Virus record (IMG/VR): IMGVR_UViG_3300035157_001086
Location: 1-28,611 of that record
Origin: a virus
Length of the DNA stretch: 28,611 bases
Reading direction: 5' to 3' (one strand)
The first letter of the stretch is position 1, and every line of letters starts with the position of its first letter. The position numbers and the translations under genes are program-made. This document shows positions 15,499 through 23,101 of the stretch, piece by piece. The notes below the pieces were generated by a model that worked only from the letters and a program-made list of their open reading frames with translations, was not told the DNA's origin and made no database searches.

Positions 15499-15725
15499 CA
15501 ATCGTCATATACTAAGCACTCTGGCTCGTCTGGATGCTGGTCACACCATAGTTCTATTGTGTTAGGATCGTGATGATCTCCTGCTGCTATCTCTGCTGCA
15601 TGATGAGACTTATACTCTTCCAAGTCATGTAGTTCGCCTTCAATGTGACGACGCATCTGTGGATTAGTAGTTGGATCGCCAAGAATAGCTTGGTCTTTTT
15701 CAATATGTTGTTCTATTGTTTTCAT
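15498..15725 (-). CDS. cp12: CP12-like Calvin cycle regulator
   Basis: From ATG 15725 (GAGG seven bases upstream) the protein is 75 aa. Its C-terminus, ELWCDQHPDEPECLVYDD, is the CP12 signature: C61 and C70 eight residues apart, with a Y-D-D end. CP12 binds GAPDH and phosphoribulokinase through disulphide-dependent folding and shuts the Calvin cycle. The N-terminal part (MKTIEQHIEKDQAILGDPTT) is helical and acidic but has no Cys, so the N-terminal pair that binds phosphoribulokinase in host CP12 is absent. Phage CP12 is thought to redirect carbon from the Calvin cycle to the pentose phosphate pathway. It is the first gene of the cp12-cpeT-pcyA operon. Confidence 0.9.
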   Translation of the reverse strand: MKTIEQHIEKDQAILGDPTTNPQMRRHIEGELHDLEEYKSHHAAEIAAGDHHDPNTIELWCDQHPDEPECLVYDD

Positions 15726-15749
15726 TGTTGTACCTCGTTGATACATTAG

Positions 15750-15757
15750 TATTTATG
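15750..15757 (-). promoter_or_regulatory. Late-type promoter box for cp12-cpeT-pcyA
   Basis: The minus strand reads CATAAATA, 25 bases before the cp12 ATG at 15725 and just before the end of the upstream hub gene. A GAGG ribosome binding site follows. The metabolic genes therefore seem to carry a late-type promoter rather than an early one. Confidence 0.5.
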
Positions 15758-15761
15758 GGCA

Positions 15762-17141
15762 TTATGAAGTTTTCCTTGGTATAGAATCTTTCAATAATAA
15801 TGCTTCAGTAGTCATATTAGTACCAACAATCTTATGTGTCAACCCACCAATGACATATCTTCCACTATATTTTCTATCTATATCTGTGGTTTGATTCCTT
15901 TTATATGTTGCAGGTATAATTACATTCATTCCTGATCCTGCATACAGATCAAGATTACCAGGAAATTTAATCATTAACTTAATATTCTTTAAAGATTCAA
16001 ACCTCATCCATTGGTATGCCTGAAGTTCTACCAACTCTTCATAATTTTTTTGAGGATTATCTTGAAATTTTGGATCAAAAATTTGATTTGATAGAGCAGT
16101 ATATCTTGTACGTCTTGGATACTGAGTAATTTGTTTAATGTTATCATCCAATTGTGATAATGGATTAACTGCTTTACTCTCATTCAAATGCGACATCTTT
16201 GGCCACATCGCATCTATACCATAACGGTAAGCATTCACTGACATATCTGTACTCAATCCCATCTTAGATTGAGTTACGGTAACAGGATCAAAACCCATAC
16301 TAAATCCTGCCCAAGCACCATTACGCAATCCAGTTAGGAAGTCTCTCTCTTCTGGAAATACTATAGTCTCAATTTTAAATTGATCAGATGCATCTGAACC
16401 AGATGACTTTGTTGAATAAGCATAGGTGTACAACTTAGTCGCACCTGTAGTAAAATTACTGTCTGACTCAGTTTGATTGTTTACATTATCAATAATTTTA
16501 TCAATAGACTTAAAATTAAGACCTAAACCATTTTCCCAAAAAATAAACCCATTTTGAAGAGTACCACCCTTTCTTGCTTTTCGTGTTGACCTTTGTGCAA
16601 GCCAATAGATACAATCATATGGTCTCCAATTTGTTGCTATAAACTGCTGTTTGTTTGTAGATTCTTCAATATAAATCTTCTTTTGAGTTCTTATATACCT
16701 TTGATCTGTCTTCAGAAGTTGCTCTACAATCTCAGAAGATGACGTAGAATCAAATACAACTTGACTATTTCCAAATACATTAGTGATCTCATTCTGGAAA
16801 AATTCATCACTAGCACAATTAACAATAAATGAATCTGCAGTATTCATTCTTGTTCTTGCCTCAATATTATATGCTCGAACATAATAAACTCTGTCAAGAA
16901 TTGTTCCTTTAATTACAATTCTAAACTGTTCAGATCCAGTCATAGCACCTATAAATCCAGAACCATCATTAAAGAGAAGTTGTACCTCTATGGTTGATGA
17001 AGTAATACTTTCATAGATTTCAATACCCGTAATAAAATCATAAATGTCATCATTACCGTCAGAACTTTGAAGTTTTTGACCATTCCTAAAGACGTTGACT
17101 CTTACCTCAACATCCCCCGATTCATTTCTTCTAATTGTCAT
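15762..17141 (-). CDS. Baseplate hub protein, gp27-like (459 aa)
   Basis: The 459-aa protein starts MTIRRNESGDVEVRVNVFRN. Its domain order fits the T4 gp27 hub. First comes a beta-type N-terminal part (GIEIYESITSSTIEVQLLFN, GSEQFRIVIKG). Next is a middle helical part with NWRPYDCIYWLAQRS and GFIFWENGLGLNFKS. Last is a C-terminal beta part (DLYAGSGMNVIIPATY, YSGRYVIGGLTHKIVG) resembling the gp27 region NLTPGVKIIF...FYVDEVIHEL. I judged this by eye only. It sits one operon upstream of gp5, its expected partner, and immediately downstream of the 959-aa tail protein with a 4-base overlap. The assignment is inferred from weak similarity and position. Confidence 0.65.
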   Translation of the reverse strand: MTIRRNESGDVEVRVNVFRNGQKLQSSDGNDDIYDFITGIEIYESITSSTIEVQLLFNDGSGFIGAMTGSEQFRIVIKGTILDRVYYVRAYNIEARTRMNTADSFIVNCASDEFFQNEITNVFGNSQVVFDSTSSSEIVEQLLKTDQRYIRTQKKIYIEESTNKQQFIATNWRPYDCIYWLAQRSTRKARKGGTLQNGFIFWENGLGLNFKSIDKIIDNVNNQTESDSNFTTGATKLYTYAYSTKSSGSDASDQFKIETIVFPEERDFLTGLRNGAWAGFSMGFDPVTVTQSKMGLSTDMSVNAYRYGIDAMWPKMSHLNESKAVNPLSQLDDNIKQITQYPRRTRYTALSNQIFDPKFQDNPQKNYEELVELQAYQWMRFESLKNIKLMIKFPGNLDLYAGSGMNVIIPATYKRNQTTDIDRKYSGRYVIGGLTHKIVGTNMTTEALLLKDSIPRKTS

Positions 17142-20017
17142 CTGACTAAACCTCTCAAAGGATTAAGGTTAGATTGTAAAGTAGATGCGATAGATCCGAC
17201 TCCACCAGAACTACTTGGAAGCAATGTCGGATTACCTGCACCTGTTTGTCCTGCCACTGATGCTAATGCTGTTTGTGCTGCTTGGATTGCTTGAGTATTT
17301 ACCCCATTTTGGTGAGCAACTGCTGCCATAACTTCCTTAATCATTTCTTGACTTCTCTCAGCTACCTGACGACGTGCATTATTTCTTTCTTTTGTCTGTT
17401 GCTCTAGTCTTTTCTGTTGCCTTGCTTGTTGGAATTGAGCTGACCTGGTGTCACTACCTGGTGCGATTTTGTTATCTCCTGGTTTCTGTCCACCACCCCC
17501 CTCTTGGTTTCCAAATAGATTTCCCATTCTCATTTTTTGTGATTCTAGAGATCCTTGTTTATTTGTCCCTTTACCACTATCTCCACGAGAACCCTCACGA
17601 GCACCTTCACCTATATGTCCATGAAGACTATTACCACCAGCATATTCTTTACCAGCTTCTGATAAAATCGGTGTAGTACCTGCTTTAGCACCAACATACT
17701 TAAAGTGAGCACTATCAGGATTATGGTTGTAAACATATTGCCAACCAAAACGTTTACCATTTGCTTTCAACCATTGATATCCTTCACCATTAATATCAAG
17801 TGCTTCACCATATAGATGATATGACTCAGGATCTCCACCAATTTCCTTGTTCTTATCTTTACTTCTACCAGAACTTGCAACAAATGATCCTAAGTCGATT
17901 CCAGAATCTCTCATTGCTGCAGCAAACATTTGTGCTGCTGGTTCTGAGAATACTAAAGGTCTACCACTTTGATCCCTTGTTCCTGCAACAGTAAATCCAG
18001 AACCTGTATCAGGGTGTGATGCAGGTTTGACTGCCTTTACTTTATTTTGTGTTTTTGTCTTCTTATTATTACTTTCTGATTTATCACCAAGTCCAAGGAA
18101 ACTCTTAACACCACCTATTAAATTTGAGAGCATGTTATCATTCGGTCTTTTTCTCGAACCACTTTTAGATGAAGACTTAGGAGTTTTATCTTTCATATTA
18201 CTAATATCAAATCCACCAACTTTTAATGCTCTGATCATTCCTGCACTATACGTGTCAGTAGTATGTCCTTTTTTAATATTTTCAGGATCTGCATTGGGTG
18301 AATATACTGGTGCAACTGAAGCAATACCATCTAAAATATTACCAAAAGCATTATAGTTTCCAGGATGATTAGAAACATCATGCCAAAGTTTAATATTATC
18401 GCCTATTGCACTTAATAAAGTATCATATTTTGACCAACCTACTTTAAAACCCTTTCTAATAATAGTACCAAATCCTCTGTCACCAGTTTGACCGAAAGCA
18501 TTAGTTCTGTCTGTGGCATTATAAACACTATTAATCCTAGGATCTAGATAGTTTGATTCGTGCATTGCCTGAGCAGCAACAATTTCAGGGTATTTTGCTC
18601 CTCCTGCTAGTTTTGCTAGATTATATACATGATCAAATGCAGCTTTCTGCGAAAGTATCATATCTTTTGGTAAAGTTCCTCCTTTACTAAAACCATCTAA
18701 GTCAAATCCTAGTCTCTTACCCTCATTTATCCTCCTTTCTGTTAGGTTTGGTTGTGTTTTTGTTCCAGGAGTATCAAAAGGAACGATGAAAGCTCCCCCA
18801 TCGCTCTTTCTAGCAACGTACTCAGTTCCATGTCCGATGAACGAAGTGGATCTCCCTCCATCCAATGAAACTCCATATCCTGATTGTGGTCCACTAATCC
18901 ATCCTCCTTGTGCAAATGAAGGTAATAAACCTCCAGTAGATTTAAATAGGTTAGTTAACCAATTACCTTCAGACTTATCATCTGAAGTTGTATTAGTATT
19001 CGTAGAAGAGATACTGTTCCCTATGTTGAATAGATTAGTTAACCAATTACCTTCCTTCTTATCATCTGGAGTTATATCAGTATCCGTATTTATTTGGATA
19101 TTAACATTCTCACCTAAAGTAAAGTCTAACGCACCTGTGAGACTACCATCCTTATCAAGGGTTACGTTTCCACTATCACCTAAGGTTATACTTGCTTGAT
19201 CAACTCCTGCATATTCTTCAGACCCGTCATCTCTTGGATCTGCTCTTCCACCCGATCCATCTTCCTTCATATATTCATAAAGTTTATATCCACCATAAGC
19301 AGTTGCTGCAATTAATCCAAGTGCTCCAGCTCTACCTAGTAATCCCCTTCTACCTCTAATTAGATTATTATGAAGGAAGATGAGTACATTACCAAAATCT
19401 GTAATAATTCTAGTTGGATTACTCAACCAACGAAGACCTAACAATAAAGTTCCAAGTCCAGTTAATCCTTGTACAAGTCCTCCTATTCTTTCCCAAGGAG
19501 CAGAGGTATCTGATAGTAACTTATATAATCCTTCAATAGTATTAACAACACCAAATTCTGCGACTTTAAAGATGAACGTTAGCAACTTAGAAAGGGTTTC
19601 GATCATCCTTGATATTTTTTCTCTGTTCGCAGGATCAGATAACCATTTCAAAGCAGGAATAATAATCGCTGCTTTAATCAGTCCACTCAACATCTTAAAT
19701 AGACCTTCTAACCAATTAGGTTTTTTTACTAAAGCAGCAGGACTAAATCCAGCAAAAGGTTTCCTCTTTTGTGTTTTTGTAAATGTTGCTTCAAAATCCT
19801 TTAAAGATTTCCTTGAAAGTATTAACTTTTCAAGTTGAATCTTTTTAAAATCTTTAACGATTACTGCAATAGAGTTTACAGTTGCACCCAAATTATTGAT
19901 AGCGGTAGTATTCGAAATAATGGGTTTCAACTCCATTTTCGTTTTTGCACTAACATTAGGTACCTTTACTTGTACAAATTTATAGAAATTAATTTTTGAA
20001 TTCTTTTTTATCGCCAT
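17138..20017 (-). CDS. Virion protein with glucosaminidase-like and M15 peptidase-like domains
   Basis: The 959-aa protein has three parts. Residues 1-260 are paralogous to the neighbouring 963-aa protein (V-x-N-V-S; NLGATVNSIAVIVKDF; WLSDPANREKIS; LGLRWLSNPTRIITDF). About 455-620 resembles a FlgJ/endo-glucosaminidase-type domain (EIVAAQAMHESNYLDPRINS, with the Glu near 486). About 680-775 is a VanY/M15 D,D-peptidase-like domain with SYHLYGEALDI and AHFKYVG, containing the expected His, Asp and His metal ligands. Two copies of GNWLTNLF lie in the linker. The C-terminus is Gln/Arg-rich and low in complexity. It probably digests peptidoglycan during injection, the job done by the gp5 lysozyme in T4. 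The start is ATG 20017, overlapping the tape-measure-like gene's end. Confidence 0.75.
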   Translation of the reverse strand: MAIKKNSKINFYKFVQVKVPNVSAKTKMELKPIISNTTAINNLGATVNSIAVIVKDFKKIQLEKLILSRKSLKDFEATFTKTQKRKPFAGFSPAALVKKPNWLEGLFKMLSGLIKAAIIIPALKWLSDPANREKISRMIETLSKLLTFIFKVAEFGVVNTIEGLYKLLSDTSAPWERIGGLVQGLTGLGTLLLGLRWLSNPTRIITDFGNVLIFLHNNLIRGRRGLLGRAGALGLIAATAYGGYKLYEYMKEDGSGGRADPRDDGSEEYAGVDQASITLGDSGNVTLDKDGSLTGALDFTLGENVNIQINTDTDITPDDKKEGNWLTNLFNIGNSISSTNTNTTSDDKSEGNWLTNLFKSTGGLLPSFAQGGWISGPQSGYGVSLDGGRSTSFIGHGTEYVARKSDGGAFIVPFDTPGTKTQPNLTERRINEGKRLGFDLDGFSKGGTLPKDMILSQKAAFDHVYNLAKLAGGAKYPEIVAAQAMHESNYLDPRINSVYNATDRTNAFGQTGDRGFGTIIRKGFKVGWSKYDTLLSAIGDNIKLWHDVSNHPGNYNAFGNILDGIASVAPVYSPNADPENIKKGHTTDTYSAGMIRALKVGGFDISNMKDKTPKSSSKSGSRKRPNDNMLSNLIGGVKSFLGLGDKSESNNKKTKTQNKVKAVKPASHPDTGSGFTVAGTRDQSGRPLVFSEPAAQMFAAAMRDSGIDLGSFVASSGRSKDKNKEIGGDPESYHLYGEALDINGEGYQWLKANGKRFGWQYVYNHNPDSAHFKYVGAKAGTTPILSEAGKEYAGGNSLHGHIGEGAREGSRGDSGKGTNKQGSLESQKMRMGNLFGNQEGGGGQKPGDNKIAPGSDTRSAQFQQARQQKRLEQQTKERNNARRQVAERSQEMIKEVMAAVAHQNGVNTQAIQAAQTALASVAGQTGAGNPTLLPSSSGGVGSIASTLQSNLNPLRGLVR
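18951..19054. repeat. In-frame 84-bp repeat unit coding for GNWLTNLF
   Basis: Near-identical stretches beginning TTAGTTAACCAATTACCTTC at 18951 and at 19035 are 84 bases (28 codons) apart inside the 959-aa gene. Each codes for a D-D-K-x-E-G-N-W-L-T-N-L-F unit followed by a Ser/Thr/Asn-rich linker. Confidence 0.7.
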
Positions 20018-22908
20018 TATTTCATTCGCTCAAGTAATGAATTAGGTGCCGTGACTATTATTTGGTTACCACCCCCAGTATTTATTGCTACTGCTTGAGG
20101 AATAGTAACGATCTTTTCAATGATCGTTGGAATAGGAATAAACTCCATAGCTTGTTCCATAGCCCATTGAGAAGAAATACCACCTTCGGTTAGTGCTTGC
20201 TGATGTACTGACTTTACTGCACCAAGAACTTTAGGATCGATACCCATCTCTGATGCAATTTGTGTCATAGCAGTAACTTTATCACCACCACCAAATAAAC
20301 CAGTAACTGCCTTAAGGAGTCCTCCCATACCTTGCTGTTCTGCAATATTACTAATCAAACCCATAGGATCTTGCCTAAATGAGTCTATCATTGACAACCC
20401 CTTTGTAACCGCCGCACCCATTTCAGGATTGAAAGCACTTAAAGCACCACCATAGTTACCACTCATAATATCAGAAGCAATACCACCCCACTTAGGATTA
20501 AACGTATTTAAAGCACCCATATAGTCGCCACTCAGAACTTGCTGTCCAATTTGTCCCCATTTGGAACCCATGAAATTATTAAATCCACTGGTTAAGCTAC
20601 TCCATGCATTAGCACCACTAGTATACAAATTCGATAAACCTTGACCAAAACCACTCATACGCAAGTTCATTAACCAATTTGGTGTGTTTACTACAGACTG
20701 AGCAGTAGAACCAATAGCAGCAAATTGACTTAATCCACTAAAGGCACTCATTACAGCACCCATAACATTACCCTGCTGTAAAGAATTAATACCATTAATC
20801 ACTGCCATTGGTATTTGCATACCAGGAATGAATGATAATGCAGTACTTATTATAGGATTACTAGATATTTTATTAACAACATTAGTTACACCATTCCATA
20901 TACCACTACCAATTTTCTTAACTCTCTTCCATAGACCGCCAAAAAGCATCTCTTGAAGTTCTCCACCCTCTGCAAAAGGCCACCAACTACTCTTCTTCTC
21001 TTTCTTTTCAGGTTTTTTCTTAGAGAAGAGACCAGACCACCAATTTGTCTTCTTCTTTTTCTGTTTTTTCTTTGGTGTCTCTTGCTTCTTATTACCACCA
21101 AATAGATTACTAAACCAATTACCTGACTTCTTCTTCTTTTCTTCCTTCTTTTCTTCCTTCTTACCACCAAATAGATTACTAAACCAATTACCTGACTTCT
21201 TCTTTTCTTTTTCTTTCTTTATCTCTTTGTTTGCTTGCTCCTTGTCATTCTTAAATAAATTAGTAAACCAATTATCATTCTTCTTTTGCTGTAATTTAGG
21301 GGTTTCAAATTTTGAAAATAAACCACTAATATCTCTATTTTCTGTAAGAGATCTAGCATAATCAAGTTGATGTTGCAACCTTCCTTGCTGCACATCATCC
21401 AATTGATTTCGTGTCCCTAAATTTAACTTTCCCCACCAAGATTGTTCTGCTCTTAGTTTTTGACGTGCCTCTAATTCATTTTGATAGTATTGTATAGTTG
21501 CTTCTGCACCAGTTGCTAAGAATCTTTCATCTACAGCATTTTCAAGTTTCTTATCTTGATACCTTCCCAGTGGATCAAATACAACAGCGTCTATGATCTC
21601 ATTAATTGCCCAGTCAATACCAGCATAAGCAACACCACCTTTTATAAAGTTACCACCACCTCGTATAAGACCACCAGGTTTAAACTTTGTTATAAGATTC
21701 CTACCTTTAGTCCAGAAATTACTCTTAAGTCCACCTTGACCCTGTGTTACATTACTGCCACTGAATAGCTTACTAAAGAAATTACCTGATTTACCACCCA
21801 CCCCTTCTGTTATCTTACTGGGATCAGCTTTGCTTTTGAATAATCTCTGTAACCAATTACCTTTTACACCACCAGTACCTTGAGTAAAATTCTTTTTCTT
21901 GAATAGATCCTTCCACCAATTACCTGTTTTTGGGGTACCACCTTTTCCACTACTTACTCTATCAGAAGCTTTCTGACCAAATAGTTTTTGCCACCAACCA
22001 CCACCAGTACTTCCAGAAACACTTACATTAGGTTTTTGCCCAAGGAATCTTCTACCCTTTCTTAAAAATTCTCTAAGTCCTCTAAATGGTCCTGTTGATT
22101 GTCCTCCACTTGTAGTGACTTTATTTCTAAATCTTTGACCAGGTCTGCTGCCTGGTTTTTGATTTGGGTTTAAATTTCTATTACCACTTTGGTTTCTACG
22201 CCTTCTACCACCCCTTCTACCGCCGCCCCTATCTCCAGTAAGTAAATCGACTAGTGCTAGAATATCAGTAATAATACTGAAAGGGTTCATCAGGTATTTC
22301 AACCCGATCAAACCCTTCATTATAGATCCAAGACCACCTAACCTTTCTATAAATGTCCCATTAGGATCTGTTAGAGCAGAAAATCCTTCTAGAATATTGT
22401 CAGTAAATCCTGCTGCCCAACCAAATAGTTTTTTAAAGACAAAATGCGTCTTCTCTAGAAAATCTGATAACTTCTCAATATTAGCAGGATCTCCTACCCA
22501 TTCAAGTACTTCCTTTGTGATAGCAATTCTAGCTATAAAACCAAGAAATTTTCCAATCGGTGCTAAGAATTTTTCTATCCAACTAAGACCACCCTTAGCA
22601 ATCTTTAAAGATGTTTTGCTTAATTTAGGTTTTTTAGTTTTTGCTGCCTTCTTATTTTCTATTGCTTCTTCTGTCGCCTGATCTAATTCTCTTCTTTCTC
22701 TGCGACGTTCTGCTTTTGCTCTTAACTTATCATTCTTAATTTGACGGATTGCAATCCTTTCTATATCACTAACAAGCGTTCCTATTGAGGAAACTGTACC
22801 TCCTAGTCTATTCAACGCTAAGGTTTGTTTTCTAGCAGCAGCAACTGTTGGAGATTTCAGATTTGAAACTCCAGGATTTACAAATTTGTATACTTGTAAT
22901 TTAGCCAC
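20017..22908 (-). CDS. Putative tail tape-measure-like protein (963 aa)
   Basis: The protein starts with GTG at 22908 (MAKLQVYKFVNPGVSN), overlapping the -1-frame chaperone tail by 8 bases. Residues 1-240 share the paralogous module with the 959-aa protein (NRLGGTVSSIGTLVSDIERI; FIARIAITKEVLEWVGDPAN; GLKYLMNPFSIITDI). About 240-645 is a Lys/Gly/Arg-rich linker with two clusters of the motif N-W-(F/W/L)-x-x-L-F: about 303-395 and 546-641. About 645-963 is Gly/Ala/Ser-rich and hydrophobic (PIISTALSFIPGMQIPMAVI; GLSQFAAIGSTAQSVV). The position directly after the gp26/gp51-like chaperone genes is the standard place of a tape measure. It is a tape-measure-type or hub-proximal tail protein; I cannot exclude a different internal virion role. 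Confidence 0.65.
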   Translation of the reverse strand: MAKLQVYKFVNPGVSNLKSPTVAAARKQTLALNRLGGTVSSIGTLVSDIERIAIRQIKNDKLRAKAERRRERRELDQATEEAIENKKAAKTKKPKLSKTSLKIAKGGLSWIEKFLAPIGKFLGFIARIAITKEVLEWVGDPANIEKLSDFLEKTHFVFKKLFGWAAGFTDNILEGFSALTDPNGTFIERLGGLGSIMKGLIGLKYLMNPFSIITDILALVDLLTGDRGGGRRGGRRRRNQSGNRNLNPNQKPGSRPGQRFRNKVTTSGGQSTGPFRGLREFLRKGRRFLGQKPNVSVSGSTGGGWWQKLFGQKASDRVSSGKGGTPKTGNWWKDLFKKKNFTQGTGGVKGNWLQRLFKSKADPSKITEGVGGKSGNFFSKLFSGSNVTQGQGGLKSNFWTKGRNLITKFKPGGLIRGGGNFIKGGVAYAGIDWAINEIIDAVVFDPLGRYQDKKLENAVDERFLATGAEATIQYYQNELEARQKLRAEQSWWGKLNLGTRNQLDDVQQGRLQHQLDYARSLTENRDISGLFSKFETPKLQQKKNDNWFTNLFKNDKEQANKEIKKEKEKKKSGNWFSNLFGGKKEEKKEEKKKKSGNWFSNLFGGNKKQETPKKKQKKKKTNWWSGLFSKKKPEKKEKKSSWWPFAEGGELQEMLFGGLWKRVKKIGSGIWNGVTNVVNKISSNPIISTALSFIPGMQIPMAVINGINSLQQGNVMGAVMSAFSGLSQFAAIGSTAQSVVNTPNWLMNLRMSGFGQGLSNLYTSGANAWSSLTSGFNNFMGSKWGQIGQQVLSGDYMGALNTFNPKWGGIASDIMSGNYGGALSAFNPEMGAAVTKGLSMIDSFRQDPMGLISNIAEQQGMGGLLKAVTGLFGGGDKVTAMTQIASEMGIDPKVLGAVKSVHQQALTEGGISSQWAMEQAMEFIPIPTIIEKIVTIPQAVAINTGGGNQIIVTAPNSLLERMK
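21092..21203. repeat. 43-bp exact direct repeat, 69-bp period
   Basis: The same 43 bases, beginning TTACCACCAAATAGATTACT, occur at 21092-21134 and 21161-21203. The 69-base period is 23 codons. It codes for two identical KSGNWFSNLFGG blocks separated by a Lys/Glu linker in the 963-aa gene. This is a recent in-frame duplication. Confidence 0.85.
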
Positions 22909-23101
22909 CAGATGCTTGTTGCTCCTTCATTCTACGTTCCTCTTCTTTGAGGAAATTGACTAACATATTCACATAAATCTCCTTTTCCCAAGGCATCAGA
23001 TTATCAATATTAGCGATATCCCATTTATGGTGATGCATTAAGGAAAAGTTTCCTTCATAATAAGCCTGTAGATTGGTGTGAAGAAGAGCTATTCGAAAAA
23101 A
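22901..23101 (-). CDS. gp51-like chaperone tail, predicted to be made by -1 frameshift from gp26
   Basis: The -1 frame of gp26 stays open through the gp26 stop and ends at TAA 22901. After the slip it codes for 64 residues: RIALLHTNLQAYYEGNFSLM, then HHHKWDIANIDNLMPWEKE and IYVNMLVNFLKEEERRMKEQ. The pattern Y-E-G-N-F-S-L-M-H-H-H-x-W...M-P-W-E-x-E-x-Y is one I recognise from cyanophage proteins annotated as gp51. The stretch before LMHHH has no ATG, GTG or TTG in this frame, so the conserved part can only be made by frameshifting (or truncated from the ATG at codon 22). The predicted fusion is 298 aa. It lies between gp26 and the tape-measure-like gene, as tail-assembly chaperone extensions do. 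Confidence 0.75.
   Translation of the reverse strand, partial: FFRIALLHTNLQAYYEGNFSLMHHHKWDIANIDNLMPWEKEIYVNMLVNFLKEEERRMKEQQASGG

Noticed and set aside
17374-19838. Several plus-strand open frames of 64-152 codons opposite the 959-aa gene
   Set aside because: They are antisense shadows of a long, clearly coding minus-strand gene and have no start signals; Pro/Leu/Ser-rich composition is typical of such shadows.
21000-21260. Repeated short blocks as a CRISPR array
   Set aside because: The two 43-bp copies are in-frame coding repeats with Lys/Glu-coding linkers and no regular spacers beyond two units.
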